Source: Paenibacillus polysaccharolyticus (lineage in GTDB: Bacteria > Bacillota > Bacilli > Paenibacillales > Paenibacillaceae). Taken from it: a stretch of 64,000 nucleotides of DNA. Positions 16,730-26,039 of the stretch are shown here, in pieces (within the stretch, counting starts at the first letter, position 1; every line of letters begins with the position of its first letter). The stretch is taken from the NCBI RefSeq assembly GCF_900102085.1, contig NZ_FMVM01000002.1:186001-250000 (forward strand). Reading direction: 5' to 3'. Below the pieces are notes generated by a model, which saw nothing but the letters and a program-made list of their open reading frames with translations, did no database searches and was not told where the DNA came from. The position numbers were made by a program, and so were the translations under genes.

Positions 16730-17077
16730 ATGACTAGATTATGGATTCGATTAGAAGGATTGCTGGTGCTCGCAGCAGCGACAACGTTATACTTTTATAA
16801 TGATTATTCCTGGTGGCTCTTCCTGCTGTTGCTTCTCGTCCCGGATGTGTTCATGATTGGCTACGTAGCTAACAATAAACTGGGCGCACTAATCTACAAT
16901 GTGGGACATACGTACATTATTCCTATGGTATTTTTGGCAGCGGGTTACGTGTTGAAAATGGACGTTCTGACGTTGATCAGCTTCATCTGGATCGCTCACA
17001 TTGGTATGGATCGCATGTTTGGTTTTGGTTTGAAATATGAAACGGAGTTTAAGGATACTCATCTCCAGCGCGTATAA
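16730..17077 (+). CDS. DUF4260 membrane protein
   Basis: A 115-aa protein with three or four hydrophobic segments. VPDVFMIGYV, NVGHTYIIP and AHIGMDRMFGFGLKY are recognisable DUF4260 motifs. The ribosome site is AAAGGAGATC. Family members are often next to TetR regulators, as here, but their role is not established. The conserved His and Asp residues in the membrane part might bind a ligand (inference). Confidence 0.85.
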   Translation: MTRLWIRLEGLLVLAAATTLYFYNDYSWWLFLLLLLVPDVFMIGYVANNKLGALIYNVGHTYIIPMVFLAAGYVLKMDVLTLISFIWIAHIGMDRMFGFGLKYETEFKDTHLQRV

Positions 17078-17131
17078 TCTAATAGGGTATCTATGATAGA
17101 TTAGTATTTTTACTTTAAAAATAGACACCCG

Positions 17132-17182
17132 AAAAAGGATGTCTCTCACATCATCGAGATGTTAGGGGACATCCTTTTTTAA
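17132..17182. terminator. Bidirectional terminator
   Basis: GAAAAAGGATGTC pairs with GACATCCTTTTTT across a loop that contains its own CATC/GATG pairing. It separates DUF4260 from the convergent TSUP gene and has suitable A and T runs for both strands. Confidence 0.85.
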
Positions 17183-17241
17183 TTGAACAATGAACTTCTT
17201 CGTTACATCTAGCACGCCTTACACAGAACGCTTCAAGAAAG

Positions 17242-18009
17242 TCACAGCCATAATATAGTTGCTCCAATCATCGGAGTCACGACCATACCCACTTTCAGCC
17301 ATAGTGCAGGCATACGTTTCGTAAATTTCGCTCCAACGTATGAACCGGACATCGTGCCGATTACAACCAGCAATAGCAACTGCAAGTCCAGATAACCGAT
17401 CCTCATATATCCGGCTCCGCCAGCCAAAGCTATGGGAATGATGACCAACATCGTTGTTCCAGCGGCATATCTCATAGGCATATTCAACAACAGCATAAGT
17501 CCTAATTGGATAAAGGGCGTGGAGCCAATACCGAACAGTCCGGATAACATACCTGTAACTACCCCAATCAATAACGCATATACCCAGTAACGCAGACCTT
17601 TTCCGAGTATGACAGTCTGTATTTCAGAACCAGCAGGGCGCCGCGAAACAAGAATCAAGCGAAGCCACAGCGCAAGTCCTGATGCAAAAAGCATAAAAGA
17701 AGTCAGCATACCAAGCCGATCCTCAGGAATATAGGATGACCATCCTGAGCTTACCCAGGCTCCTGTTGCACCGGCCAGACCAACGATCACACCGGTTTTG
17801 AGCATTGCATTACCTTCCCGGTAATGACTGATTGAACCCGAGAGCGATGAAAAAAACATCGCAGCAAGCGCCGTCCCGAGAGCAACATGAATAGGATATC
17901 CGAATGCAACCGTCAGGATCGAGATAATGAAACCGGAACCGCCTGCGCCAACAAAACCAAGAAGAAGACCTAGCAAAAACATAACAAGCACAATATTTAT
18001 CATTAACAT
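17242..18009 (-). CDS. TauE/SafE (TSUP) family permease
   Basis: A 255-aa membrane protein with about eight hydrophobic segments. It has the family N-terminal GLLLGFVGAGGSGFI and the repeated second-half motif GMLSGLFGIGSTPFI. TSUP proteins move small anions such as sulfite or sulfonates; the substrate here is not known. I chose the ATG at 18009, which has GGAGAC upstream and a normal family length; the frame is open to 18105 with no good ribosome site. It stands alone. Confidence 0.85.
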   Translation of the reverse strand: MLMINIVLVMFLLGLLLGFVGAGGSGFIISILTVAFGYPIHVALGTALAAMFFSSLSGSISHYREGNAMLKTGVIVGLAGATGAWVSSGWSSYIPEDRLGMLTSFMLFASGLALWLRLILVSRRPAGSEIQTVILGKGLRYWVYALLIGVVTGMLSGLFGIGSTPFIQLGLMLLLNMPMRYAAGTTMLVIIPIALAGGAGYMRIGYLDLQLLLLVVIGTMSGSYVGAKFTKRMPALWLKVGMVVTPMIGATILWL

Positions 18010-18167
18010 AAGATGTCTCCAAACTCTTATTCCCCCGAAAACCATGTCAGACGTTTTCTTGACGAATAGTAATATGAATTCGATTATATCATGCATGAGC
18101 AACAAAAGCGGGGGAGGACGCGTCTAACCCTTCATGAACAAGTCAATTGAACAGGGAGTGAAATGCA

Positions 18168-20441
18168 TTGCGTTTAACGTATAAAACCATTGCGGCGGCA
18201 GCGTTCGGTTCTATGTTGATCTGGGCGGGGAGTGCCAACGCAGAAACCACCTTTGTCGACCTCCAGCATACGCAATGGGCCAAGGATGGCATTCAGTATA
18301 TGGCCAAAAGGGACACAGTAGCAGGTTATGGCAATGGGAAGTTCCAGCCGCAGACATCCGTAACCCGAGGACAGGCCGTTACCTTCTTGGTGCGTGAACT
18401 TTATCCGGAGCAGCTTGAACAGCCAGTGGAAAAGCTGAAATATGCCGATGTATCGATAAATCATCCTTTTTACCGTGAGATTGCCATCGCTGAGCAACAT
18501 GGGCTGGCTGGTGGATTTCCAGATGGCTCCTTTCGGCCTAATATACCGATTAGTCGCGCCGAAACAGCAGCTTTTTTGACGCGCGCATATCCGCTTCAAC
18601 AAGGGACTTTGAACGCTAAGTGGACCGACACGGAGAAACATTGGGGGGCGGCGCCGATCCAGATTATGAGTTCAAACGGACTCGTTGGAGGTTATCCCGA
18701 TGGGACGTATCAACCGGATCGGACGGTGACACGAGCGGAATATGCCGTATTCATGGCACGTGTCATTCAATTTGAACGTGAAGCGGCGATTCAGGCGAAG
18801 GATTGGGACAAGCTCATTTCGTATATGACCGTTAGCGAGCAGGTAGGTCAGATGCTTATGCCCGATATCAGACAATGGAACGGCAAAGCGACAACGACTG
18901 TAAACGAGGGATTGAAACGTAACCTTCAAGATCAGCATGTGGGCGGACTTATCCTTTTTGAAAAAAATATCGTGGATGCACAGCAGGTTACAACGTTTAC
19001 GCATCAGATCCAAAACCAGACTGGCGATATCCCGCTATTTATTGGCATCGATCAGGAAGGAGGGGTGATTCGTCGTATTCCTGGCGGCACCAATCTCCCT
19101 GGACAGATGGCGCTAGGCGCAACGGGTGATCCTGCACTGGCAGAAGCAGCCGGACGACTGACTGGAGAAGAGTTAAAAGCGCTTGGTATTCAGGTTAATT
19201 TTGCGCCTGTGCTTGATGTGAATAGCAATCCGGACAATCCCATTATCGGTATGCGATCCTTTAGCTCGAATGCGGAGCTGGTAACCCGGCTCGGCCTAGC
19301 CATGATCAAGGGACTTCATCAGTCGGATGTTGTCGCAGGCGTGAAGCATTTTCCAGGGCATGGGGATACATCCGTTGACTCTCACCTGGGATTGCCTGTG
19401 CTTACACATGGACGTGAGCGACTGGACGCGGTGGAGTTAAAACCGTTCAAGGCGGCAATTAAGGAAGGTGTCGATATGATAATGACGGCACATATTGCCT
19501 TTCCGGCGATAGATAACGAGCAAGTAACCTCACGCAAGGACGGTACACCGGTTCCGCTTCCAGCTACACTATCTCGTAAGGTGTTAACCGGCTTGCTTTG
19601 TGAAGAGTTGCAGTATAAAGGTCTGATTATTTCCGATGCTTTCACGATGAAGGGGATTAGTGAGCATTTTGGTGAAACGGAAGCCGTTAGGCGTGCCGCT
19701 GACGCGGGTGTAGACATCATACTCATGCCACAAGATGTGTCCAATGCACATCAGGCACTCATTCAAGCTGTGAATAACGGGACACTTTCTAGCGAACGGG
19801 TGCATGAGGCGGTAAAACGTATTTTGACGGTAAAATCGAAATATCATCTGTTTGAGTCTGGTCCATCCCTGACACAAAAGTTAAATAAGTTAAAAACCAT
19901 CATCGGATCTGATGCTCACCTTCAGGTGGAGCGTAGCATTGCGGAGCGGGCGGTTACTGTTTTGGCTGGAGCGGATGGCAAGAGCGTAGAGACAATTCGA
20001 GCCAGTGATCGAGTCGTCATCGTAGCTTCTGATGCTGATCAGGCTGAGCAGCTGCAAAAACAACTCAAGCAAACCGCTGGTAATGCTTCCATTGAGACGG
20101 TGACGGTTGTTTTGAACTCGAATAATATGAAAACGGTGCTCCAGACCGTAAACAACGCCTACTATGTTCTTATGGCTTCGTATCAATTCCGCAACGTAGC
20201 AAGTCAGTTTCGTTGGGAAGAGATGCAGTTATTCATCAACGAACTGAACCAACGCCAAGTGCGTTATACGTTGCTGTCTCTTGGCAATCCCTATGAGATG
20301 CTTCATTTGCACAATGTACGTTCAGCCCTTGCTGTGTATGGTAAACAGGAGCCCAACACGCTTGCTGCTATCAAGGTACTGTTAGGAAAACTTGAGGCAA
20401 AAGGTAAACTTCCAATCGATTCCGGACAGTCCGGCGAATAA
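18168..20441 (+). CDS. SLH-anchored GH3 beta-N-acetylhexosaminidase (NagZ-like)
   Basis: A 757-aa secreted wall enzyme. The signal peptide ends at SANA-E (about residue 26), three SLH domains follow (about 28-200), and then a GH3 catalytic domain (about 215-560) and a C-terminal domain of about 190 residues. KHFPGHGDTSVDSH is the NagZ signature carrying the catalytic His and Asp. ISDAFTMKGI holds the probable nucleophile Asp. Family members remove N-acetylglucosamine from muropeptides, so a surface role in wall recycling is inferred. It starts at a TTG with GGGAGTG upstream. Confidence 0.88.
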   Translation: MRLTYKTIAAAAFGSMLIWAGSANAETTFVDLQHTQWAKDGIQYMAKRDTVAGYGNGKFQPQTSVTRGQAVTFLVRELYPEQLEQPVEKLKYADVSINHPFYREIAIAEQHGLAGGFPDGSFRPNIPISRAETAAFLTRAYPLQQGTLNAKWTDTEKHWGAAPIQIMSSNGLVGGYPDGTYQPDRTVTRAEYAVFMARVIQFEREAAIQAKDWDKLISYMTVSEQVGQMLMPDIRQWNGKATTTVNEGLKRNLQDQHVGGLILFEKNIVDAQQVTTFTHQIQNQTGDIPLFIGIDQEGGVIRRIPGGTNLPGQMALGATGDPALAEAAGRLTGEELKALGIQVNFAPVLDVNSNPDNPIIGMRSFSSNAELVTRLGLAMIKGLHQSDVVAGVKHFPGHGDTSVDSHLGLPVLTHGRERLDAVELKPFKAAIKEGVDMIMTAHIAFPAIDNEQVTSRKDGTPVPLPATLSRKVLTGLLCEELQYKGLIISDAFTMKGISEHFGETEAVRRAADAGVDIILMPQDVSNAHQALIQAVNNGTLSSERVHEAVKRILTVKSKYHLFESGPSLTQKLNKLKTIIGSDAHLQVERSIAERAVTVLAGADGKSVETIRASDRVVIVASDADQAEQLQKQLKQTAGNASIETVTVVLNSNNMKTVLQTVNNAYYVLMASYQFRNVASQFRWEEMQLFINELNQRQVRYTLLSLGNPYEMLHLHNVRSALAVYGKQEPNTLAAIKVLLGKLEAKGKLPIDSGQSGE

Positions 20442-20549
20442 ACCGAATCGAATTACATTAGAAAAGACAAAGCTCAATTTTCATGATGTTTGTACACCGA
20501 TACGAAATGGAAAATGAAGTTTTGCGTCGTACGTTTCTGCAGAACGTCG

Positions 20550-20590
20550 AAAAACCTTGCCCCTAATTAGAAGCAGGTGGCGAGGTTTTT
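20550..20590 (+). terminator. Terminator after the GH3 gene
   Basis: AAAACCTTGCC pairs with GGCGAGGTTTT around a loop of about 17 nt, followed by a T run. It is about 110 bp after the GH3 stop; the intervening bases show nothing further. Confidence 0.8.
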
Positions 20591-20684
20591 CACGTATTAC
20601 AGTGGGGCAACCGCTGTAGTTATTCATGCGTTGCCTTATTCATATCTTTGCTCTCGTAGACGCCATTTACCAGGCACGATCCTA

Positions 20685-21254
20685 TTATTCCGTACCACGA
20701 ACAATCGGATTCTCCAATTCCACATGCCCCATCAGGCTCTCGCTTTGTTTTCCATCTACCAGAAGCTGAATGCTTTGGATGTCTTTAAACTGAAACATGG
20801 TTTGTTTCAACGTATCCAGGAAAAGGAGTTCGCCGCCAGAACCGAGTCTGGCTTCGTCGGGAATATGAATGTTTAACGTAAGTACGCCGTCGGCTTCGTG
20901 AAACTCAAGTGATTCCAGCCCGATGTCACTCCACAACGAGATATACTCCGGGTCATCCGAGCGCTGCATCTCATCAAACGCTTGTGTATATTTTTCGTTA
21001 TTGTTTGAAAATTCAATTTGAGCTTTTTTGGTTTTGACTTGCGTGAGTTCCGAGTCCACATAACCCACTTCAATTTCCTGTGATTCTTTTTTCTCGGCAT
21101 CTGGTGCAGAGGGGGAAGAGCCGTTAGATGGAGTCGTATTAGGTGCAGGCTCCGCATTTCCAGGGTCTGTAGCCGGTTTATTGCCGCAACCGGCAAGGAT
21201 GAGCAATATAGCCGTAAGGTAGAGCAGGAGCATCATATTTGTCTTTTTTTTCAT
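20685..21254 (-). CDS. GerMN-domain lipoprotein
   Basis: A 189-aa lipoprotein with lipobox LAGC, a Pro/Ser/Asn linker (about 25-55) and a C-terminal GerMN domain (about 65-185). LWSDIGLESLEFHEADGVLTLNI and the LLFLDTLKQTM helix support this. GerMN domains occur in GerM and other sporulation or germination wall proteins. ATG 21254 is nine bases from AAGGA; TTG 21257 is possible. It lies downstream of the amidase gene in the same direction with a 48-bp gap, so both likely act on peptidoglycan. Confidence 0.85.
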   Translation of the reverse strand: MKKKTNMMLLLYLTAILLILAGCGNKPATDPGNAEPAPNTTPSNGSSPSAPDAEKKESQEIEVGYVDSELTQVKTKKAQIEFSNNNEKYTQAFDEMQRSDDPEYISLWSDIGLESLEFHEADGVLTLNIHIPDEARLGSGGELLFLDTLKQTMFQFKDIQSIQLLVDGKQSESLMGHVELENPIVRGTE

Positions 21255-21302
21255 CAAAGCACATCCTTATCTTCACATTCAGTTCTCAATTACATTCACT
21301 GT

Positions 21303-22724
21303 TCATTGCGATTGGTGTAAAAACTCCTTGATTCCATCCACGATAGCCTGAGCTGCTTTATTCTGAACACTGTCGGAAAGCATGGCTTGTTCTTCAACGA
21401 GATTGCTTAGAAATCCAATTTCAAGTAACACAGCGGGCATCGTTGTATCTCGAAGCACTTCCAAATTGCCGTTCTTAACCTTGCGATCCTTAAAGCCTAA
21501 CGCTTCTATGAGATGTCTGTGTACGATATCTGCCAGTTCTTTACTGCTGCTTCGTTTGTAATAGTACGTCTCGGTGCCTGTAGTCTGCGGCGAGGCTTTC
21601 ACACTGTTTCCATGGATGGATACAAACACATCCGCGTTTAACGTGTTAGCCAGCTGCACCCGCTCTGGGCGGGTAGGGTAAACGTCTGTGTCACGTGTCA
21701 TTACAACTTCAATATCCGGCTCTAGTAGCAGAAGGGCCTGAACTTTGAGGGCTAGAGGTAACGTGAAATCTTTTTCTTGTGTGTTGGAGATGCCGATGGT
21801 GCCTGGGTCTTTGCCACCATGCCCGGGATCAATGACAATGATTTTTTTGCCACCTTCATTTCCAACGGGGCTGATTGGAACGCCGATCGTAGGTGTAAGC
21901 GCTAAGTCAAGAATTAGTTTGCCACTGACATATTGAGAATTGACCTGCACATCACTCAAATTATTCAACTCAATGACAACTCTAACTTGAGCCGGATCAT
22001 TTTTGAAAAGGGCATATCGAATTTCTGTTACATTTGCAATACCGCTAACATCAAGCTTACCCATCGTGCCCTGCTGTAATGTTGAGCCGATATCTCCAAA
22101 GGTGGTATTCGGCAGATCAACCACGATACGATCAGGATTGGATAGTCTGGTGATCTGTGGCGTAACCTCTTTGTCAACAGATACAACAAGCTGCTGATTA
22201 GCAAAGCTGAGATCATTAACTTTGCCCCATACGATGTTATTTCCTACGCCTGGAACAGTGGGTGCAGGGGATGGCTCAGCAACAGGAGGAACTTCAGAGC
22301 TTGTCAGGCCAACAATTTTTTCTTTGTTATTCCAGCTTACGGACAGTCCCATCTCTTCACTAACAAAACGAAGGGGAACAACGACCGTATTTTTGATTAA
22401 TTTCGGTGCCGTGTTCAGAGTTACTTTTTCATTCTGAACCCTAGCTTCTTTCTTGCCTACGTTGAGAGACAGGATCTTGGCATTTTGTTCAATGCTCACA
22501 TTCTGACTCTTCTGATCCCATTTCACGTTGAATTTCAAATTCTCAGCAACAACACGAATGGGAATCATGACATTGTTGTTTACATTGACAACTTCGACAT
22601 CTGACGGCAACACAAGCTCCTGACCATCCAATATAATTTTAGTTTGCGGGGCAGCTTGTCCCACATTGGGCAGGACAATCAGAAAAAATAAACTGAACAA
22701 GAGTACACTTACGAATTTTCTCAT
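21303..22724 (-). CDS. N-acetylmuramoyl-L-alanine amidase with AMIN domain
   Basis: A 473-aa secreted amidase that cuts the bond between muramic acid and L-Ala of the peptide. The order is signal peptide ending VGQA-A, a copper amine oxidase-like N domain (about 28-145), an AMIN localisation domain (about 165-275), and Amidase_3 (about 295-470). IDPGHGGKDPG and VSIHGNS provide zinc-binding His residues, and LLEIGFLSN the catalytic Glu. I chose the ATG at 22724 because GAGGTG lies five bases upstream. This layout is common in Paenibacillus and fits spore or division wall processing with the adjoining GerMN protein. Confidence 0.92.
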   Translation of the reverse strand: MRKFVSVLLFSLFFLIVLPNVGQAAPQTKIILDGQELVLPSDVEVVNVNNNVMIPIRVVAENLKFNVKWDQKSQNVSIEQNAKILSLNVGKKEARVQNEKVTLNTAPKLIKNTVVVPLRFVSEEMGLSVSWNNKEKIVGLTSSEVPPVAEPSPAPTVPGVGNNIVWGKVNDLSFANQQLVVSVDKEVTPQITRLSNPDRIVVDLPNTTFGDIGSTLQQGTMGKLDVSGIANVTEIRYALFKNDPAQVRVVIELNNLSDVQVNSQYVSGKLILDLALTPTIGVPISPVGNEGGKKIIVIDPGHGGKDPGTIGISNTQEKDFTLPLALKVQALLLLEPDIEVVMTRDTDVYPTRPERVQLANTLNADVFVSIHGNSVKASPQTTGTETYYYKRSSSKELADIVHRHLIEALGFKDRKVKNGNLEVLRDTTMPAVLLEIGFLSNLVEEQAMLSDSVQNKAAQAIVDGIKEFLHQSQ

Positions 22725-22927
22725 TTCACACCTCAATTTAATTATGCTTGTGACAATATTCTACATTTATGCGAATTGTTCCTGCTACGTGCTACATTCT
22801 TTTTAATAAATTACATCTTATTTTTACGCAGCAAGGGAAGACGTGGAGACCAAGCTACGACAGGAATTATGAGTTAAATACCGGCTTCTCGCGATTCGAA
22901 TATTAATGAATTTGGATGAAAATGACA

Positions 22928-22956
22928 TTGACAGTCAACCATTTTTCCAAAATAAT
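22928..22956 (+). promoter_or_regulatory. Sigma-A promoter of codBA
   Basis: TTGACA at 22928 and AATAAT at 22951 are spaced 17 bp. Start is predicted near 22963, giving a leader of about 220 nt that contains the PyrR attenuator. Confidence 0.75.
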
Positions 22957-22978
22957 AGAATGTAATTGAATACTGGTA

Positions 22979-23139
22979 CCTTTAATTCAGTCCAGAGAGG
23001 CTGGCAAGGGCAGCGGATTTTGTAATCACGCGAGAATCAGAGCATTTCCTGCACAGGAATGTTCTGTGTCTTCGCGTGGATTATGATGCATAAAGAGGCT
23101 ACTTGTCAGCGTATAAGCGTGACAAGTAGCCTCTTTTTC
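22979..23139 (+). promoter_or_regulatory. PyrR-dependent attenuator of codBA
   Basis: The PyrR element (22979-23010) has lower stem CCTTT/AAGGG, upper stem CAG/CTG, and the conserved loop TCCAGAGAGGCT. A perfect 16-bp terminator stem follows (23093-23108 with 23120-23135) and a T run. GCTGGCAAG (23000-23008) in the PyrR element also pairs over 9 bp with CTTGTCAGC (23102-23110) in the terminator, forming an antiterminator. A separate hairpin (23027-23078) lies between. This is the full three-structure switch known from Bacillus pyr genes: PyrR-UMP should favour termination. Confidence 0.88.
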
Positions 23140-23184
23140 TGCTTTTTTTATGGTATCAGAACACTTTTAACTGGAGGGTTTCTG

Positions 23185-24462
23185 ATGAGCAAACAAGATC
23201 AAGAGTTTTCATGGCAAGAAGTACCCAAGGCACAGCGCAATCATTTCTGGAAGACGTTATCCGTCATGCTTGGATTCACGTTTTTCTCGGCCAGTATGCT
23301 GGCTGGTGGCACACTCGGTGTCAGCCTCACCTTTATGGAATTTATGGCGATCGTGCTGGCAGGTAATTTGGTGCTTGGCATCTACACCGGGGCGCTGGCG
23401 CATATCGCTGCCAAGACAGGATTGTCCACCCATTTGCTGGCGAAATATTCGTTTGGTGAAAAAGGATCTTATCTACCTTCCTTCTTGCTCGGTTTTACAC
23501 AGGTTGGATGGTTCGGGGTTGGGGTAGCGATGTTTGCCATTCCGGTTGCCAAAGCGATGGACTGGAACGTATACCTGCTTATCGTTTTATTTGGTCTGGC
23601 GATGACCGCATCCGCGATCTTCGGTATGAAGTCTCTTGTTATTCTTGGTTATATTGCAGTACCTGCCATAGCGATTCTCGGAGGGTACTCCATGTTTGAG
23701 GGAGCTGGCTCGCTGGGCGGGCTACAAGGGTTGCTGGATTACACGCCAACACAGACACTTACCGCGGCCGCAGCGCTCACCATCTGTATCGGTTCTTTCA
23801 TAAGCGGCGGGACGCTCACGCCAGACTTTGCACGTTTCTCCCGGACGTCGCGGCAGGCGGTTACGGCGACGGTGATTGCATTTTTCCTCGGTAACTCACT
23901 CATGTTCTTGTTCGGAGCTGTCGGCGCAATGGCGTACAATCTGGCTGACATATCGGAAGTTATGTTCCTGCAAGGGCTACTTATTCCTGCAATTATCGTA
24001 CTGGGCCTCAATATCTGGACAACCAACGACAATGCTTTATATGCTTCGGGTCTTGGTTTTGCCAACATTACGAAAATATCGAAAAAATTCTTTGTTATCG
24101 TTAACGGGATCATTGGGACCGTATTTGCGATGTGGATGTACAACAACTTCGTGGGTTTCCTGAATGTGCTCGGCGCAGCAATTCCCTCGATTGGAGCAAT
24201 CATCATTGCGGACTACTTCATTGTAAAACGCAGATCGTATGCACCATTTGCCGACATGAATTTCAAAAAAGTAAACTGGGTTGCTATGATTGCATGGGCC
24301 ATTGGTGTAGCGTTTGCACAGCTCGCTCCCGGAGTAACACCGCTTAACGCGCTGATCGGTACAGCCGTGGCGTATGTAGCTCTCATGGGCATCGTGTCCA
24401 TGACATCATCCAAAGAAAAGGGGAAAACACATGATTATACAGAACGCAAAATTGCGGGATAA
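23185..24462 (+). CDS. codB: Cytosine permease (NCS1 family)
   Basis: A 425-aa membrane transporter that imports cytosine with protons. It has about twelve hydrophobic segments, and the N-terminal [14 protein letters not shown] leads into TM1. [14 protein letters not shown] and the [11 protein letters not shown] segment match CodB. I chose the ATG at 23185 because CTGGAGGG precedes it; the frame extends back to 23059 through the attenuator terminator, which cannot be coding. It overlaps codA by 32 bp, which supports coupled expression. Confidence 0.92.
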   Translation: MSKQDQEFSWQEVPKAQRNHFWKTLSVMLGFTFFSASMLAGGTLGVSLTFMEFMAIVLAGNLVLGIYTGALAHIAAKTGLSTHLLAKYSFGEKGSYLPSFLLGFTQVGWFGVGVAMFAIPVAKAMDWNVYLLIVLFGLAMTASAIFGMKSLVILGYIAVPAIAILGGYSMFEGAGSLGGLQGLLDYTPTQTLTAAAALTICIGSFISGGTLTPDFARFSRTSRQAVTATVIAFFLGNSLMFLFGAVGAMAYNLADISEVMFLQGLLIPAIIVLGLNIWTTNDNALYASGLGFANITKISKKFFVIVNGIIGTVFAMWMYNNFVGFLNVLGAAIPSIGAIIIADYFIVKRRSYAPFADMNFKKVNWVAMIAWAIGVAFAQLAPGVTPLNALIGTAVAYVALMGIVSMTSSKEKGKTHDYTERKIAG

Positions 24463-25705
24463 AGAAGGCCTTTGGAATATCGTCGTTAGAGACGGGAAGT
24501 TTGAGCAGATTACGCAAGATCCACAGCCAGCTTCGGGTACAAATGAAGAGACAATGGATGCAGGCGGAGCACTGGTGTTGCCACCATTCATTGAACCTCA
24601 TATTCACCTGGATACAACGCTGACAGCAGGGGAGCCGGAGTGGAATCTGAGTGGTACGTTGTTCGAAGGTATCCAGCGCTGGTCGGAGCGAAAAGCATTT
24701 CTGACCCATGAGGACGTGAAAACACGTTCCAAAACAGCTTTGAAATGGCAGATGGCGCAAGGCATTCAGCATGTGAGAACACATGTGGATGTGACAGATC
24801 CAAGCCTGATCGCCGTTAAAGCGATGCTTGAAGTGAAGGAAGAATTGGCACCGTACATCGATATTCAATTGGTTGCATTCCCGCAGGAAGGCATTCACTC
24901 TTATCCAAACGGTGTGGAGCTGCTGGAAGAATCACTTAAAATGGGCGTGGACGTTGTCGGCGGCATTCCGCACTTTGAGTTTACACGTGAGTATGGCGTT
25001 GATTCCATGAGAGTTGCTTTTGACCTGGCTGAAAAATACGACCGTCTCATTGATATTCACTGTGATGAAATTGATGATGAGCAATCCCGTTTCATTGAAG
25101 TTGTTGCCAAGGAAGCGTATGAACGAGGGCTAGGCTCACGTACTACAGCAAGTCACACCACTGCAATGGGGTCATACAACGATGCATACACATACAAGCT
25201 GTTCCGGCTGCTCAAGATGGCCAATCTGAACTTTGTATCCAATCCGCTGGTGAACATTCACCTGCAAGGACGCTTTGACACGTATCCGAAGAGAAGAGGG
25301 CTGACACGAGTGAAGGAGCTGCAGGAAGCGGGCTTGAACGTCTGCTTCGGCCATGATGATATCTTCGATCCATGGTATCCGCTCGGTACGGGCAATATGA
25401 TGCAAGTACTGCACATGGGCATTCATGCTTCACAGTTGCTGGGTTACGACCAGATTGTGAATTCCATCGATCTGATTACAAAAAATAGTGCCAAAACACT
25501 GCACATTGAAGATCGTTACGGTGTTGAAGAAGGCAAGCCGGCTAACTTCATCATTATGGAAGCGGAGAATGAATACGAAGCGGTGCGCAAACAGGCAGCG
25601 GTTCTGTACTCCTTCAGAAAAGGACGTAAAATCGCGGAAACAAAACCCCGCGATACATCCATTGTTCTGGATGGTAGCGTAGAAAGGGTTACCTTTAATA
25701 AATAG
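24431..25705 (+). CDS. codA: Cytosine deaminase
   Basis: A 424-aa amidohydrolase that converts cytosine to uracil and ammonia in the cytoplasm. The metal and catalytic residues match E. coli CodA with a constant offset of four: H57 and H59 (PHIHLD), H210 and E213 (HCDEID), H242 (SHTTAMG), and D309 (GHDDIFDPW). AAAGGGGAAAAC precedes the ATG, which lies inside codB. With the permease it forms a cytosine salvage pair that feeds uracil into UMP synthesis, which explains control by a UMP-sensing PyrR element. Confidence 0.95.
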   Translation: MIIQNAKLRDKEGLWNIVVRDGKFEQITQDPQPASGTNEETMDAGGALVLPPFIEPHIHLDTTLTAGEPEWNLSGTLFEGIQRWSERKAFLTHEDVKTRSKTALKWQMAQGIQHVRTHVDVTDPSLIAVKAMLEVKEELAPYIDIQLVAFPQEGIHSYPNGVELLEESLKMGVDVVGGIPHFEFTREYGVDSMRVAFDLAEKYDRLIDIHCDEIDDEQSRFIEVVAKEAYERGLGSRTTASHTTAMGSYNDAYTYKLFRLLKMANLNFVSNPLVNIHLQGRFDTYPKRRGLTRVKELQEAGLNVCFGHDDIFDPWYPLGTGNMMQVLHMGIHASQLLGYDQIVNSIDLITKNSAKTLHIEDRYGVEEGKPANFIIMEAENEYEAVRKQAAVLYSFRKGRKIAETKPRDTSIVLDGSVERVTFNK

Positions 25706-25720
25706 TGTGAAAGTTATCTC

Positions 25721-25787
25721 CTTGATACAGGTTTAAACCCTCTATGTTCTAGGTGGTGTTGACTCTGTATCAAGGGTTTTCTTTTTG
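25721..25787 (+). terminator. Terminator of codBA
   Basis: CTTGATACAG (25721) is perfectly complementary to CTGTATCAAG (25765), with a long loop, and is followed by GGTTTTCTTTTT. Confidence 0.75.
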
Positions 25788-25916
25788 GGATCGAAAAATA
25801 AATAGGATATATTGTAATAATTTGAATTTACTTCAATATAATCATCGTTTATACTAGATTCAACCCGGGCGAAGTGCTAGAAACATCATAATGATAGAGT
25901 TTAAACTATTCATCTA

Positions 25917-25930
25917 TGTAAGCGCTTTTA
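25917..25930 (+). promoter_or_regulatory. Possible CcpA cre site before the acetylxylan esterase
   Basis: TGTAAGCGCTTTTA resembles the cre consensus TGWAANCGNTNWCA except near its end. Such control would suit a xylan-degrading enzyme. The rest of the gap from 25788 to 26039 is AT-rich with nothing else I can name. Confidence 0.35.
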
Positions 25931-26039
25931 TCGGATGGTGATCTTGGTTAAGAGAGGAGGTAGAGAGAAGTACGGCAGTAAGCCATTTCGATTGAACCAG
26001 AAAAAATATGATGTTAACCAATTAACTGGAGGTGTATTC

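Noticed and set aside
23059..23184. Longer codB start
   Set aside because: The added codons fall in the attenuator terminator, and CTGGAGGG marks the ATG at 23185.
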